A stretch of 64,000 nucleotides of DNA from Clostridia bacterium (GCA_022786605.1 JALFWW010000003.1:1-64000), one strand, 5' to 3'. Shown: positions 49,824 through 60,052, numbered from the stretch's first letter. The notes: generated by a model not told the origin, from the sequence alone. Program-made: numbers and translations.

Positions 49824-50366
49824 TTAAACCAGTTCGATGATAACTTCCATCGCACCGTCGCCTTTACGAGCGCCCAGTTTCACAATTCTTGTGTAACCGC
49901 CGTTACGACCAGCGTATTTAGGAGCGATTTCGTCGAACATTTTTGCAGCCATGTCAACTTTTTTGCTGTTCTTTCTTACTTTCTTGCCATCAGCAGGAAC
50001 TTCTGTAACAGGGTACAGGTAAGCCAGCATCTGACGTCTAGCTGCCAGTCTGGAAGGTTTATCCTTCTTAACTGTTTTCTTAACTTCGTCATAAACAGTT
50101 ACTTTTTTGCCGTTTACAACTTCTTTCACTCTTTTGCCGTTCGCGTCTTTTTTCGCTACTTTTGCTGTTACTTCAACTTCTTCGAAGTTTTCTCTTTCTT
50201 TCACAGCCAGAGTGATCAGTTTTTCAGCGATTCTTCTTACTTCTTTCGCTCTTGTTTCTGTTGTTTTGATTTTACCGTGGTACAACAGGTTTGTAACCTG
50301 GTTTCTCAGCAGAGCTTTTCTCTGAGGAGTTGTTTTACCCAGTTTTCTATATCCGGATGCATGCAT
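49824..50366 (-). CDS. rplQ: 50S ribosomal protein L17, with internal insertion
   Basis: 180 residues, about 55-60 longer than the common bacterial form. The ends are normal ([18 protein letters not shown]...; [17 protein letters not shown]). A basic, Lys/Val-rich insertion (about residues 65-105, [20 protein letters not shown]) sits before [11 protein letters not shown]17 lies near the exit tunnel of the large subunit. It is the last gene of the ribosomal cluster, following rpoA by 100 nt. Confidence 0.96.
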   Translation of the reverse strand: MHASGYRKLGKTTPQRKALLRNQVTNLLYHGKIKTTETRAKEVRRIAEKLITLAVKERENFEEVEVTAKVAKKDANGKRVKEVVNGKKVTVYDEVKKTVKKDKPSRLAARRQMLAYLYPVTEVPADGKKVRKNSKKVDMAAKMFDEIAPKYAGRNGGYTRIVKLGARKGDGAMEVIIELV

Positions 50367-50466
50367 TGTTGAATCCTCCTTGTTCTCACCTGCAAAACTT
50401 ACCCCGACCCCACTGCTTCTTCGGGCTTACGTGTGTCGTAATTTCGCAGTAAATAATAGTAGCCGA

Positions 50467-51426
50467 TTATTCGTCGCTGGGTCTGAGTGCCAGTCCCAGT
50501 TCCGCCATTTTGTTCAGTACTTCTTCCAGGGACTTGCGGCCCAGGTTTCTTACCTTCATCATTTCTTCTTCTGTCTTGTTTGCCAGGTCTTCCACAGTGT
50601 TGATGCCTGCACGTTTCAGGCAGTTGTAAGAACGCACGGACAGATCCAGTTCTTCAATGCTCATTTCCAGAACTTTTTCTTTCTTGCCTTCTTCTTTTTC
50701 CACCATGATGGAAGCATCTTTCGCATTGTCAGAAAGATCGATGAACAGGTTCAAATGCTCATTCAGAATCTTTGCACCGTAGCTAACTGCATCGTCGGGC
50801 GCAATGGTTCCGTTTGTCCAGACTTCCAGAGAGAGCTTGTCATAGTCAGTGATCTGACCAACACGAGTATTTTCAACCAAGAAGTTTACTCTTGTAACAG
50901 GTGTGAAAATACTGTCTACCGGAAGCATGCCGATTGGCTGATCGTCTTTTTTGTTCTTGTCGGCACCAACATAGCCGCGGCCTTTCTGAATGGTGATTTC
51001 CATATACAGTTTGCTGCCAGGGCCACCGGAAAGTGTCGCAATGTGATGGTCAGGGTTCAGGATTTCGATGTCGCTGTCTGCTTTGATGTCAGAGCCTTTG
51101 ACTTCGCCTTCGCCTTCCATGTCAATGTACGCAATTTTCGGTTCGTTGCCTTCGCTGGTGTTTTTGATTGCCAGCCCTTTCAGATTCAGGATGATTTCTG
51201 TAACGTCTTCTTTCACGCCGGGAATCACGCTAAATTCATGAAGTACGCCGTCAATTTTTACGTTGCTGACTGCTGCGCCAGGCAGGGAAGAAAGCAGGAT
51301 TCTTCTCAGGGAGTTGCCCAGAGTTGTGCCATAGCCTCTTTCCAGAGGTTCTACCACAAATTTGCCATAAGTTCCGTCCGGTGCCATCTCAGCAATTTCA
51401 ATGCGAGGTTTCTCAAATTCAAACAC
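50467..51426 (-). CDS. rpoA: RNA polymerase alpha subunit
   Basis: 319 residues. The N-terminal assembly domain carries [22 protein letters not shown] near 27-48. The C-terminal domain (about 250-310) carries [18 protein letters not shown] and [11 protein letters not shown], which contact UP-element DNA and activators. GTG start with GGGAGG 9 nt upstream. Standard position between rpsD and rplQ. Confidence 0.98.
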   Translation of the reverse strand: MFEFEKPRIEIAEMAPDGTYGKFVVEPLERGYGTTLGNSLRRILLSSLPGAAVSNVKIDGVLHEFSVIPGVKEDVTEIILNLKGLAIKNTSEGNEPKIAYIDMEGEGEVKGSDIKADSDIEILNPDHHIATLSGGPGSKLYMEITIQKGRGYVGADKNKKDDQPIGMLPVDSIFTPVTRVNFLVENTRVGQITDYDKLSLEVWTNGTIAPDDAVSYGAKILNEHLNLFIDLSDNAKDASIMVEKEEGKKEKVLEMSIEELDLSVRSYNCLKRAGINTVEDLANKTEEEMMKVRNLGRKSLEEVLNKMAELGLALRPSDE

Positions 51427-51516
51427 TCATTCAAACCTCCCTTTTTTATGATAGATGGCCGCAAGGAAAAATGCCTTGCGGCTTTAGAATTGACTTCACT
51501 GCACAATCGAGATTGA

Positions 51517-52119
51517 TTATTTGGAGTACAGTTCGACGATCAGTGTTTCTTCAACGGGAACATCGATCTGTGCTCTTGTGGGTTTTGCAACTACGGTGCC
51601 GCTCAGTGCATCGTGGTTAGCTGTCAGCCATTCGGGTACCAGTCTGCCGTCTGTTACAGCCAGCACGTCTTTGTATCTCTGAATGGTTTTGTATTTTTCT
51701 TTTACTTCAACAACGTCGCCAACTTTCACCTGGTAAGAAGGAATATCTACAGGTTTGCCGTTTACTGTAACGTGTTTGTGGCGAACGATCTGTCTAGCTT
51801 CTTTTCTTGTTCTGCCGTAGCCCAGACGGAACATAACGTTGTCCAGTCTCATTTCCAGCAGCATCAGAAGGTTTTCACCAGGGATACCTTCTTTTTTCGC
51901 GATTTTTTCAGCCTGTGCATAGTAGCCGCGGAACTGTTTTTCCAGTACGCCGTAGATGAATTTTGCTTTCTGCTTTTCTCTCATCTGCAGACCGTATTCG
52001 CTCATTTTTCTATTTGCTTTCAAGTTCTGTTTTTTGGATTTTTTATCAATACCCAGGTAGATGGGATCCAGATTCAGGGATCTGCATCTTTTCAATACTG
52101 GTACTCTATCTCTAGCCAT
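51517..52119 (-). CDS. rpsD: 30S ribosomal protein S4
   Basis: 200 residues; S4 domain near 93-160 (MRLDNVMFRLGYGRTRKEARQIV). The N-terminus lacks the four zinc cysteines of many S4 proteins (MARDRVPVLKRCRSLNLDPI). S4 starts small-subunit assembly and often represses its own operon. Its place between rpsK and rpoA is the Clostridia arrangement. Confidence 0.98.
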   Translation of the reverse strand: MARDRVPVLKRCRSLNLDPIYLGIDKKSKKQNLKANRKMSEYGLQMREKQKAKFIYGVLEKQFRGYYAQAEKIAKKEGIPGENLLMLLEMRLDNVMFRLGYGRTRKEARQIVRHKHVTVNGKPVDIPSYQVKVGDVVEVKEKYKTIQRYKDVLAVTDGRLVPEWLTANHDALSGTVVAKPTRAQIDVPVEETLIVELYSK

Positions 52120-52140
52120 TATTCTTACACCTCCTGAAAA

Positions 52141-52542
52141 TTATACTCTTCTGCGTTTGGGTGGTCTGCAACCATTGTGAGGAACGGGTGTAACGTCTCT
52201 GATAAGTGTTACATCCAGACCTGCAGCCTGCAGCGCGCGGATTGCAGCTTCACGGCCGCTACCGGGACCTTTAACGAAAACTTCGATTGTTTTCAGACCG
52301 TAGTCGGAAGCAGCTTTAGCAGCTGTGTCTGCTGCCATCTGTGCAGCATAAGGAGTAGATTTTCTGGAGCCTCTGAAGCCCAGCTGACCTGCGGATGCCC
52401 AGGACAGAGCATTACCTACTGCGTCAGTGATTGTAACGATTGTATTGTTAAAAGTAGACTGGATGTGAGCCTGACCACGTTCTACTTTTCTTTTGTCACG
52501 GCGTCTGCGAGTTGTAGCTTTTTTCACAGTTTTCTTAGCCAT
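52141..52542 (-). CDS. rpsK: 30S ribosomal protein S11
   Basis: 133 residues. [18 protein letters not shown] near 23 and the C-terminal [18 protein letters not shown] are diagnostic. It lies on the small-subunit platform. Located 21 nt upstream of rpsD in the transcript. Confidence 0.98.
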   Translation of the reverse strand: MAKKTVKKATTRRRRDKRKVERGQAHIQSTFNNTIVTITDAVGNALSWASAGQLGFRGSRKSTPYAAQMAADTAAKAASDYGLKTIEVFVKGPGSGREAAIRALQAAGLDVTLIRDVTPVPHNGCRPPKRRRV

Positions 52543-52569
52543 TTCTTCAAACCTCCTTCATGAAATCAA

Positions 52570-52938
52570 TTATTTCTTCTTGTTCGCAACAGTCTTTCTA
52601 GGACCTTTTCTTGTTCTTGCGTTAGTTTTTGTTTTCTGACCTCTTACAGGCAGGCCTTTTCTATGACGAATGCCTCTGTAGCAGCCGATTTCAATCAGTC
52701 GTTTGATGTTCAGAGCGATTTCTCTTCTCAGGTCACCTTCTACAGTCTGAGTTCTGTCGATGACGTCACGGATTCTAGCAACTTCTTCATCAGTCAGATC
52801 TCTAACTCTTGTATCCAGGTCTACGCCTGCTTCTTTCAGAATACGAACAGCACTGGAATGGCCAATGCCATAAACGTATGTCAAACCAACTTCAACGCGT
52901 TTTTCTCTTGGTAAGTCTACACCAGCAATACGTGCCAT
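52570..52938 (-). CDS. rpsM: 30S ribosomal protein S13
   Basis: 122 residues. [20 protein letters not shown] at the start, and [26 protein letters not shown] near the end. It sits in the head and contacts P-site tRNA and L5. AGGAGG precedes the ATG. A 224-nt leader separates it from rpmJ. Confidence 0.98.
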   Translation of the reverse strand: MARIAGVDLPREKRVEVGLTYVYGIGHSSAVRILKEAGVDLDTRVRDLTDEEVARIRDVIDRTQTVEGDLRREIALNIKRLIEIGCYRGIRHRKGLPVRGQKTKTNARTRKGPRKTVANKKK

Positions 52939-53162
52939 GTATATCTTGCACCTCCTATGATAATTCCTCTATCTATAACAAAAAAAGTTCAAAATAATAT
53001 TCGCATAAATTATGTTGTAAGCGTTGGGCATTACAAACGGGAAGAACAGCCGTCAGTCTGCCTGCTGCTCCCGCTGTTAACTGTATGCTCCTTCGTCCTA
53101 CTTTGACGGATTTACCAACGACTTCCGAGGACGTTTACCCCCGTAAAGCCATAACGAAATCA
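52939..53162 (-). promoter_or_regulatory. rpmJ-rpsM intergenic leader with possible pseudoknot
   Basis: An unusually long gap (224 nt) in an otherwise tight cluster. On the minus strand AACAGC (53078-53073) can pair with GCTGTT (53050-53045), and GGGA (53072-53069) with TCCC (53042-53039). The two helices cross, giving an H-type pseudoknot about 100 nt before rpsM. It may be an S4- or S13-responsive leader. No promoter was clear. Confidence 0.4.
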
Positions 53163-53276
53163 TCAGCCTTGTTTCTGTTTATGCTTGGGATTTTCACAAA
53201 TGACCATTACACGACCTTTTCTTTTGATGATTCTGCATTTTTCACACATGGGTTTTACAGATGGTCTTACTTTCAT
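53163..53276 (-). CDS. rpmJ: 50S ribosomal protein L36
   Basis: 37 residues, below the track cutoff: [20 protein letters not shown] then [17 protein letters not shown]. The zinc ligands CEKC, CENPKH are intact (zinc-type L36). GGAAGGAGCGATCACA precedes the ATG. It is 16 nt after infA, the usual order. Confidence 0.97.
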   Translation of the reverse strand: MKVRPSVKPMCEKCRIIKRKGRVMVICENPKHKQKQG

Positions 53277-53292
53277 TGTGATCGCTCCTTCC

Positions 53293-53511
53293 TTATTTCG
53301 CTCTCCAGATGATTCTGCCCTTTGTCAGGTCATAAGGAGACATTTCCACTAACACTTTGTCACCGGGCAAAATACGGATGAAATTCATACGCAGCTTGCC
53401 GGAGATATGCGCCAAAATCTGATGGCCGTTTTCCAGTTCCACCTGAAACATGGCGTTCGGTAATTTTTCCAGCACGGTTCCTTCTACTTCAATAACGTCA
53501 TTTTTTGACAA
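53293..53511 (-). CDS. infA: Translation initiation factor IF-1
   Basis: 72 residues, the standard length. The S1-like OB fold reads [20 protein letters not shown]...[19 protein letters not shown]...[11 protein letters not shown]. It binds the 30S A site during initiation. The start is TTG at 53511, with AAGGAGG 9 nt upstream; the track's 113-codon ORF adds an unsupported N-terminus. Confidence 0.97.
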   Translation of the reverse strand: MSKNDVIEVEGTVLEKLPNAMFQVELENGHQILAHISGKLRMNFIRILPGDKVLVEMSPYDLTKGRIIWRAK

Positions 53512-53530
53512 GACCAAGAACCTCCTTAAA

Positions 53531-53803
53531 TTATGTTTCCGCCAACTTCTTGTACTTTTTGATGGCCTTTGCGATATCCGCATCCAGGACATAAGCCCCT
53601 TCGGCCAGTTTATCGGCCAAAACCGTGTCCACATATCCGGTTGGCTGCACGTGGATCATCTTCTTGCGTTTTGGCTTCTCAATCTTGCGGCGTTTGCCGT
53701 CTGCCAGATAGACATAAGCCCCTTCCACAAAAAGCACCATCAACGTATCGCCCTTGTCGTGGCCGCTTTTGGAATAAACCACTTGCCCGCTCTGATATTC
53801 CAT
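53531..53803 (-). CDS. KOW-domain RNA-binding protein (L14e/YbzG-like)
   Basis: About 90 residues. The first half is a KOW-type beta barrel ([20 protein letters not shown]...) and [17 protein letters not shown] near 37 is the basic RNA-binding part. A similar gene lies just before infA in Bacillus (ybzG) and many Clostridia. The ATG at 53803 has GAGGTGA 6 nt upstream; the track GTG start is three codons earlier. Ribosome association is inferred. Confidence 0.85.
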   Translation of the reverse strand: MEYQSGQVVYSKSGHDKGDTLMVLFVEGAYVYLADGKRRKIEKPKRKKMIHVQPTGYVDTVLADKLAEGAYVLDADIAKAIKKYKKLAET

Positions 53804-53966
53804 CGTTCTCACCTCATTACATTCGTGGGATAACGTAAGGATTTTGACTTTTCAGCCGCCATCAAAACGGTATCATTTCTATTTCGTGGAGTCTTTCTCC
53901 ACCGAAGCCGCTCTTCGCCGCTCCCCGAAAATTTCACATTGACTCAAGCAACGCGTTCCCTTTTGC
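53804..53966 (-). other. Spacer where map is normally found
   Basis: The adk-to-KOW gap is about 163 nt and holds no methionine aminopeptidase gene or visible remnant. It contains a hairpin GTGGAG-AAAGA-CTCCAC on the minus strand and the palindrome GCAACGCGTTGC. No T-run follows, so it is not an obvious terminator. Confidence 0.6.
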
Positions 53967-54596
53967 TCAGGCATCCAAACCAGCGATGATCGCTTTTGTG
54001 ATCTCGTCGATGGGCATGGTACCGTCTACTTCAAAGAGAATACCTTCTTTTTCATAAAAGCCTACCAGAGGTTCGCTCTGTTCGTGGAATGTCTGGATAC
54101 GTTTCTGACCAGCTTCCACTGTGTCGTCTTTACGCTGCGTCAATTTTTCGCCGCATACATCACAGATACCCTCAACTTTAGAAGGAAGGAACATTTTGTT
54201 GTATGTCGCACCGCATTTGGGACAAGTCTGTCTTGCTGTCAATCTTTCCAGCATCACTTCGTCAGGTGCATTGATATAAACAACTTTATCCAGTTTTACC
54301 ATTTCTTCCAGTTTTTCCGCCTGTACTACTGTACGAGGGAAACCATCCAGAATGAAACCTTTTTGGCAGTCGTCTTTTTTGATTCTTTCCTGAACGATGG
54401 CAATGATCAGTTCATCGGAAACCAAACCGCCTGCTGCCATAATGGATTTTGCCTGATTACCAAGCTCTGTTCCTTTTGCCACTTCTTCTCTGAGCATATC
54501 GCCTGTAGAAATATGAGCGATGCCGTAATGTTTCACCAGTCTTGCTGCCTGTGTGCCTTTGCCGGCTGCAGGCGCACCAATGAGTACCAATTTCAT
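53967..54596 (-). CDS. adk: Adenylate kinase (zinc-lid form)
   Basis: 209 residues. P-loop GAPAAGKGTQ near 7, AMP site GFILDGFPRTV near 81, LID with CPKC and CDVC zinc pairs near 130-153 (Gram-positive zinc form), and GLDA end. It interconverts ATP, ADP and AMP in the cytoplasm. Directly 3' of secY as in most Firmicutes. Confidence 0.98.
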   Translation of the reverse strand: MKLVLIGAPAAGKGTQAARLVKHYGIAHISTGDMLREEVAKGTELGNQAKSIMAAGGLVSDELIIAIVQERIKKDDCQKGFILDGFPRTVVQAEKLEEMVKLDKVVYINAPDEVMLERLTARQTCPKCGATYNKMFLPSKVEGICDVCGEKLTQRKDDTVEAGQKRIQTFHEQSEPLVGFYEKEGILFEVDGTMPIDEITKAIIAGLDA

Positions 54597-54695
54597 ATAC
54601 GAATCAACCTCTTTTCTTTATAGGCCTTCTCTCTGTTTTTCTCCCCAAGTAACAACCGGCGGGAAATGCATGCTGCATTCCCCAGGCGGCTGCTA

Positions 54696-55961
54696 TTATT
54701 CGCTCAAAAATCCTTTATAGTGACGCATCAGCAACTGGCTTTCCAGTGCTTTTACGATATCCAGTGTAACGCCAACGACGATGATCAGTGTTGTACCACC
54801 GAAGCCAACATTCACTTTGAAAATCCACTGCAGCGCAACAGGCACCATAGCCAGAATTGCGTAGCAGATTGCGCCAACCAGTGTGATTCTGCTTACCACT
54901 CTGGTGATATAAGCGCTGGTGGGCTGACCGGGTCTGATACCAGGGATGAAGCCACCGTTCTTCTTCATGTTCATCGCGATTTCATTGGGGTTGATCACGA
55001 TGGATGTGTAGAAATATGTGAAGAAGATAATGAGTAATACATACAGACACGCACCGATGGGGTGTGTCATATTCAGAACTTCAATCACCTTTGTGAAAAC
55101 TTCGCCCTTATTGGGGATGAAGTTACCAATCTGCTGCGGGAACTGCAGCAAAGAGATAGCAAAGATGATGGAGATAACGCCGGAAGTATTTACTTTGATC
55201 GGCATTGTTGTGTTTCTGCCGCTGGACTGTTTTCTGCCAACCATTTTGGAAGAATACTGTACAGGCAGTCTTCTTTCACCACGGTTTACGCAAACGATGA
55301 ATGCCAGAACAATGAGCAGAATCACCAGAATTGCTGCAACCTTTACCGCACCTTTTGCGCCGGAACCGCTGATCATATAGTACAGGCTAGCTGCACCTGT
55401 AGGCAGACCGGAAACGATGTTGATAAAGATTACCATGGAAGAACCATTGCCAATGCCTTTTGCTGTAATCTGTTCTGCCAGCCACATAACGAATGTGGAA
55501 CCACAAACCAGAGTTACAACAGAAGCGATATAGTACAGCATATTTGCTTCCACATACATGTTCTGATAGGTATATGTTAACCCAATACCCTGTATGAGCG
55601 CAAGTATTACTGTCAAATATCTGCTGTAAGACTGCAATTTTTTTCTGCCTTCGGGGCCTTCTTTGGAAAGCTGTTCAAATTTGGGAATCGCAATGGTCAA
55701 CAGCTGCATGATGATGGACGCATTGATATAGGGACCAATACCCATTGCAAAGATTGACCAGCTGGAGTTCGCGCCACCAGCAATCATGCTGTAGAGTGTG
55801 CCAACACCTGCGGATTCTCTTGCCGCAACAACGCTTGCTGCGTCAATACCGGGCAGAGCAATTTGTGTACCGATTCTGATGATTGCGAAAATCATCAGTG
55901 TGTACAGAATCTTGTTTCTGATTTCTTTCGTCTTCCAAGAATTTACGAAAATCTTAAACAA
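54696..55961 (-). CDS. secY: Preprotein translocase subunit SecY
   Basis: 421 residues with ten helices. GIGPYINASIIMQLLTIA near 73 contains the conserved plug/TM2 part, and the late cytoplasmic loop GGFIPGIRPGQPTSAYI near 335 with RPG is the SecA and ribosome contact. It forms the protein-conducting channel. The start is TTG directly after the rplO stop, with GAGGTGAT in front. Confidence 0.98.
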   Translation of the reverse strand: MFKIFVNSWKTKEIRNKILYTLMIFAIIRIGTQIALPGIDAASVVAARESAGVGTLYSMIAGGANSSWSIFAMGIGPYINASIIMQLLTIAIPKFEQLSKEGPEGRKKLQSYSRYLTVILALIQGIGLTYTYQNMYVEANMLYYIASVVTLVCGSTFVMWLAEQITAKGIGNGSSMVIFINIVSGLPTGAASLYYMISGSGAKGAVKVAAILVILLIVLAFIVCVNRGERRLPVQYSSKMVGRKQSSGRNTTMPIKVNTSGVISIIFAISLLQFPQQIGNFIPNKGEVFTKVIEVLNMTHPIGACLYVLLIIFFTYFYTSIVINPNEIAMNMKKNGGFIPGIRPGQPTSAYITRVVSRITLVGAICYAILAMVPVALQWIFKVNVGFGGTTLIIVVGVTLDIVKALESQLLMRHYKGFLSE

Positions 55962-56402
55962 TTAGATCACCTCTGCTTTGCCGCCGGCTGCTTCGATTTT
56001 TTCCTGAGCTGTTTTGCTGTAGAAGTTTACTTTAACTGTCAGCTTTCTTTCCAGATCGCCTTCGCCAAGAATCTTCACGCCATCTCTAGGATTACTGATC
56101 AAACCTACGGCTTTCAAAGCATCGATATCTACTACTGTATCATTTTCAAATACATTCAGCATGGAAACGTTGATGGCAACGATTTCTTTGCTGTTTCTGC
56201 ATGTGAAGCCTCTTTTAGGGAGTCTTCTGTACAAAGGCATCTGACCGCCTTCGAAGCCGCACTTGCCGCCGGAACCGGAACGCTGGCCCTGACCTTTGTG
56301 ACCTCTGCCTGCTGTCTTACCGTTGCCGGTTGCATGACCTCTGCCTCTTCTCCAATTTTTTTCTCTGGAGCCTTCAGCAGGTCTCAATTCGCATAAGTTC
56401 AT
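55962..56402 (-). CDS. rplO: 50S ribosomal protein L15
   Basis: 146 residues. GRGHATGNGKTAGRGHKGQG near 20-39 and GFEGGQMPLYRRLPKRGF near 50 are diagnostic. It helps late large-subunit assembly. The stop codon is immediately followed by secY. Confidence 0.98.
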   Translation of the reverse strand: MNLCELRPAEGSREKNWRRGRGHATGNGKTAGRGHKGQGQRSGSGGKCGFEGGQMPLYRRLPKRGFTCRNSKEIVAINVSMLNVFENDTVVDIDALKAVGLISNPRDGVKILGEGDLERKLTVKVNFYSKTAQEKIEAAGGKAEVI

Positions 56403-56419
56403 TATGGCACCTCCTAAAA

Positions 56420-56599
56420 TTAAACTTCTTCAACTTTTACAAGGTGGCTAATCTGATGAATCATGCCTCTGATAGCCGCGTTGTCCTGTTGAATCACGCT
56501 GCTGTTTGTCTTTCTCAGACCCAGCGCCTGTACTGTTTTTTTATGTTTCGGAATTGCTCCGATTGTAGATTTCACCAATGTGATTTTAATTTCAGCCAC
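56420..56599 (-). CDS. rpmD: 50S ribosomal protein L30
   Basis: About 59 residues ([20 protein letters not shown] start; [20 protein letters not shown] end). GTG at 56599 has GGAGG 8 nt upstream; the track TTG two codons earlier is too close to it. Short bacterial L30. Confidence 0.96.
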   Translation of the reverse strand: MAEIKITLVKSTIGAIPKHKKTVQALGLRKTNSSVIQQDNAAIRGMIHQISHLVKVEEV

Positions 56600-56612
56600 T
56601 GTCAATTCCTCC

Positions 56613-57116
56613 TTAACCCAAGAGTTCTTCTACAGTAATGCCACGCAGTTTTGCTACTGCTTCAGGTGTTGTCGCTCTGGACAGACCTTCGATTGTAGCG
56701 CTTACTACGTTACGTTTGTTGTTGGAACCCAGGGATTTTGTTCTGATGTTGCGGATACCTGCCAATTCCAATACGGCACGAGCAGGGCCACCAGCGATGA
56801 TACCGGTACCTTCTGCAGCAGGCATCAGCAGAACGCTTGCGCTGCCGTATGTGCCTGTAACGCCGTGGAAGATGCTGTCTACATCATTTCTGTTTACTTC
56901 GATGATGTTTTTCATAGCGTCTTCTTTCCCTTTGCGGATAGCATCGGGGATTTCAGCAGCTTTACCAACGCCGCAGCCTACATGACCGTTGCCGTCGCCA
57001 ACAACAACCAGTGCGGAGAATCTCATGGTACGACCGCCTTTAACAACTTTTGTTACGCGGTTGATGGTAACTACTTTATCTTTCAGATCTAAAGTGCTTG
57101 GATCGATTCTTTTCAA
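56613..57116 (-). CDS. rpsE: 30S ribosomal protein S5
   Basis: 167 residues. [20 protein letters not shown] near 20-39 and the [20 protein letters not shown] loop near 110 identify S5, which helps decoding fidelity. The start is TTG with AAGGAGG 8 nt upstream. Confidence 0.98.
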   Translation of the reverse strand: MKRIDPSTLDLKDKVVTINRVTKVVKGGRTMRFSALVVVGDGNGHVGCGVGKAAEIPDAIRKGKEDAMKNIIEVNRNDVDSIFHGVTGTYGSASVLLMPAAEGTGIIAGGPARAVLELAGIRNIRTKSLGSNNKRNVVSATIEGLSRATTPEAVAKLRGITVEELLG

Positions 57117-57134
57117 CTTGCTTTCCTCCTTGCC

Positions 57135-57503
57135 TTAGAATGTCAAACCGGCTTCTCTTGCTGCTTCCGCCAGGGCTTTGATTTTGCCGTGGTAAATGAA
57201 ACCGCCACGGTCAAATACAACTTCTGTGATACCTTTTTCTACTGCTTTTTTCGCAATAGCTTCGCCTACAGCTGCTGCAGCTGCTACAGTATCAGTATGT
57301 TCCAGTGTGCTAGCGATTTCAGATTCCATTGTGGAAGCTGCTACCAGTGTATGATGTGCAACGTCGTCGATGATCTGTGCATACATGTGTTTGTTGGATC
57401 TGAACACTGCCAGTCTGGGTCTCATTGCTGTACCCTTCACATGGTTGCGGATTCTGTAATGTCTTTTCTTACGAGCCGCTGCACGAGATGGCTTGTTAAT
57501 CAT
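57135..57503 (-). CDS. rplR: 50S ribosomal protein L18
   Basis: 122 residues. [20 protein letters not shown] near 28 and [20 protein letters not shown] near the end identify L18, which binds 5S rRNA with L5. It lies 69 nt after rplF. Confidence 0.98.
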   Translation of the reverse strand: MINKPSRAAARKKRHYRIRNHVKGTAMRPRLAVFRSNKHMYAQIIDDVAHHTLVAASTMESEIASTLEHTDTVAAAAAVGEAIAKKAVEKGITEVVFDRGGFIYHGKIKALAEAAREAGLTF

Positions 57504-57572
57504 AGTATTTTCACTCCGTTTCTTTCAAATCAGTCACTTTCCGATATAAACAATCACGCTGCCCGCGTCAGA

Positions 57573-58115
57573 TTATTTCTTACCGGTCTTACCAACTTTA
57601 CGTCTAATATGTTCGTCAGAGTATTTAATACCTTTGCCTTTATAGGGTTCGGGGGGACGTTTTGTTCTGATTTCAGCAGCAAACTGTCCAACTTTTTCTT
57701 TATCAATACCCTTAACAATGATTTTGTTTGTGCCTTCTACGATGGATTCGATACCTTCGGGATCTTCCATTTCTACAGGGTGAGAGTAACCCAGAGTCAG
57801 GGTCAGCTTCTTACCGGATTTTGCAGCTCTGTAACCAACACCGTTGATTTCCAGTGTTTTTTCATAACCCTGAGTAACGCCAACGATCATGTTGAAGATC
57901 AGAGTTCTTGTCAGGCCGTGTAATGCTTTATTTCTTTTCAGGTCGTTGGGTCTTGTTACCACAATCTGACCATCTTCCATTGCGATATGCATGTCAGCGG
58001 ATAATTTTCTTTCCAGTGTGCCTTTGGGGCCTTTCACTGTCAGCAGATTGCCTTCGCCGATTTTTACTTCAACACCGGCAGGTACTGCTACGGGCAATTT
58101 ACCGATTCTAGACAT
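57573..58115 (-). CDS. rplF: 50S ribosomal protein L6
   Basis: 180 residues. [16 protein letters not shown] at the start and [26 protein letters not shown] at the end are typical of L6. ATG at 58115 sits 9 nt after AGGAGG; the track GTG overlaps that site. Confidence 0.98.
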   Translation of the reverse strand: MSRIGKLPVAVPAGVEVKIGEGNLLTVKGPKGTLERKLSADMHIAMEDGQIVVTRPNDLKRNKALHGLTRTLIFNMIVGVTQGYEKTLEINGVGYRAAKSGKKLTLTLGYSHPVEMEDPEGIESIVEGTNKIIVKGIDKEKVGQFAAEIRTKRPPEPYKGKGIKYSDEHIRRKVGKTGKK

Positions 58116-58147
58116 GGTCTGCACCTCCTAATACTTGTCGATTTATA

Positions 58148-58549
58148 TTACCAAACGAAAGCAACAACTTCGCCGCCAACGCCTGCTTTTCTTGCTTCTT
58201 TATCTGTCATCAAGCCATTGCTTGTGGAAATGATGGCAATTCCCAGACCGCCCAGAACTTTAGGCAGTTCGTCTTTGCCTGCGAAAACTCTCAGACCGGG
58301 TTTGGAAATTCTTTTCAGACCTGTGATAACTTTTTCATTTTTGTCTGCACCATATTTCAGGCTGATACGCAGTGTGGATTTGATGCCATCTTCGATGACT
58401 TCATAACCTTTTACATAACCTTCTTTAGTTAAAATGTCCGCAATTGCTTTCTTCATCTTGGAAGAAGGAACATCTACTGTATCGTGTTTCGCAATATTAC
58501 CGTTTCTGATTCTAGTGAGCATATCTGCGATAGGGTCGCTCATGGACAT
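58148..58549 (-). CDS. rpsH: 30S ribosomal protein S8
   Basis: 133 residues. [14 protein letters not shown] near the start and [35 protein letters not shown] at the end. S8 is an early 16S binder and in many bacteria a repressor of the spc operon. ATG at 58549 is 8 nt after AAAGGAGG. Confidence 0.98.
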   Translation of the reverse strand: MSMSDPIADMLTRIRNGNIAKHDTVDVPSSKMKKAIADILTKEGYVKGYEVIEDGIKSTLRISLKYGADKNEKVITGLKRISKPGLRVFAGKDELPKVLGGLGIAIISTSNGLMTDKEARKAGVGGEVVAFVW

Positions 58550-58570
58550 TGTCAATTCCTCCTTTCGTTC

Positions 58571-58756
58571 TTACCAGCTTGCTTTCTTTACGCCGGGAAT
58601 CTGACCTTTGTATGCCAGTTCACGGAAGCAAATACGGCAAATTCCATATTTTTTCAGTACAGAGTGAGGTCTGCCGCACACTCTGCAACGTGTGTAAGCT
58701 CTTGTAGAGAATTTAGGTTTTCTCTGCTGCTTTACAACCATAGATGTTTTAGCCAT
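58571..58756 (-). CDS. rpsZ: 30S ribosomal protein S14 type Z
   Basis: 61 residues with zinc pairs CRVC and CRIC and a KKASW ending, the short zinc-binding S14 of Gram-positive bacteria. It sits between rplE and rpsH as expected. Confidence 0.98.
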   Translation of the reverse strand: MAKTSMVVKQQRKPKFSTRAYTRCRVCGRPHSVLKKYGICRICFRELAYKGQIPGVKKASW

Positions 58757-58773
58757 TTTTGTCCCTCCCTTGA

Positions 58774-59313
58774 TTATTTTGCGAATGGCATACCGAACAA
58801 TCTCAGTAATTCTCTTGCTTCTTCGTCTGTTTTCGCTGTTGTTACGAAAACGATATCCATACCTCTGATTTTGTCTACTTTATCGTATTCGATTTCAGGG
58901 AAGATCAGCTGTTCTTTGATACCCATTGTGTAGTTACCTCTGCCGTCAAAGCTGTTAGCTTTCACACCACGGAAGTCACGTACACGAGGCAGCGCAATGT
59001 TGATCAGTCTGTCAGCGAATTCGTACATTCTGTCGCCTCTCAGTGTAACTTTGCAACCGATGTTCATGCCTTCACGCAGTTTGAAGTTCGCAACGGATTT
59101 TTTTGCTTTTGTTACCAGAGGTTTCTGACCGGAAATGGTAGCCATATCCTTTACAGCGCCGTCCAGAACTTTCGCATTTTCTTTTGCTTCGCCTACGCCC
59201 ATGTTGATGATGATTTTTTCAATCTTGGGTACAGCCAGCTTGTTTGTATATGAAAACTTTTTGGTCATTTCAGGGATAATTTCTGTGTTATAGAAATCTC
59301 TTAATCTGCTCAT
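58774..59313 (-). CDS. rplE: 50S ribosomal protein L5
   Basis: 179 residues. [15 protein letters not shown] near 33, [20 protein letters not shown] near 90 and [24 protein letters not shown] near 130 identify L5, which carries 5S rRNA. Confidence 0.98.
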   Translation of the reverse strand: MSRLRDFYNTEIIPEMTKKFSYTNKLAVPKIEKIIINMGVGEAKENAKVLDGAVKDMATISGQKPLVTKAKKSVANFKLREGMNIGCKVTLRGDRMYEFADRLINIALPRVRDFRGVKANSFDGRGNYTMGIKEQLIFPEIEYDKVDKIRGMDIVFVTTAKTDEEARELLRLFGMPFAK

Positions 59314-59335
59314 TGTTTACCTCCTTTCACAGGGA

Positions 59336-59647
59336 TTAGTCGATAACTTCGCCTGTTTTTTTCGCTACTCTTACTTTTTTACCGTCTTTGATCATTGCAC
59401 CCAGGCGTGTTGCTTTGCCGTTGTGCAGGTACATTACGTTGGAAGCGTGGATGGAACCTTCTTTTTTCACGATGCCGCCCTGCTGATTCTGCATGGAGGG
59501 TTTTGTGTGTTTGGAAATCATGTTTACGCCTTCAACGATGACACGGTTGTTTTTTCTATCTACATGAAGGATCTTGCCTTCTTTGCCTTTGTCTTTACCA
59601 GCGATGACAACAACTTTGTCACCTGTTTTCAATTTCATGTTAGCCAC
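59336..59647 (-). CDS. rplX: 50S ribosomal protein L24
   Basis: 103 residues. A KOW motif lies in [20 protein letters not shown] near 6-26, and [18 protein letters not shown] near 37. GTG at 59647 is 8 nt after GGAGG; the ATG three codons on is an alternative. Confidence 0.98.
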   Translation of the reverse strand: MANMKLKTGDKVVVIAGKDKGKEGKILHVDRKNNRVIVEGVNMISKHTKPSMQNQQGGIVKKEGSIHASNVMYLHNGKATRLGAMIKDGKKVRVAKKTGEVID

Positions 59648-59660
59648 CTAGCACACCTCC

Positions 59661-60029
59661 TTATAATACTTCCGGTGCCAGAGAAAGAATTTTCATGAAC
59701 TGTTTCTCTCTCAGCTCTCTTGCAACGGGCCCGAAGATACGAGTACCTCTGGGGTTTTTGTCTTCTTTGATGATAACCGCTGCGTTTTCGTCGAATCTGA
59801 TATAGCTGCCGTCTGCTCTGCCTACGGGATGAACGGTTCTAACGACTACTGCTTTTACAACGTCGCCTTTTTTAACAACACCGCCGGGTGTTGCGTCTTT
59901 AACTGCAGCTACGATAATATCGCCAACTCCTGCATATCTTCTGGTGGAACCACCCAGTACTCTGATGCAAAGGAGTTCTTTTGCTCCTGAATTGTCTGCT
60001 ACTTTCAATCTGGTTTCTTGCTGAACCAT
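59661..60029 (-). CDS. rplN: 50S ribosomal protein L14
   Basis: 122 residues, exact bacterial length. [20 protein letters not shown] at the start and [24 protein letters not shown] at the end. It lies at the subunit interface and is a target of RsfS. Confidence 0.98.
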   Translation of the reverse strand: MVQQETRLKVADNSGAKELLCIRVLGGSTRRYAGVGDIIVAAVKDATPGGVVKKGDVVKAVVVRTVHPVGRADGSYIRFDENAAVIIKEDKNPRGTRIFGPVARELREKQFMKILSLAPEVL

Positions 60030-60052
60030 CTAAATTCCTCCTCTCTGCAGGA

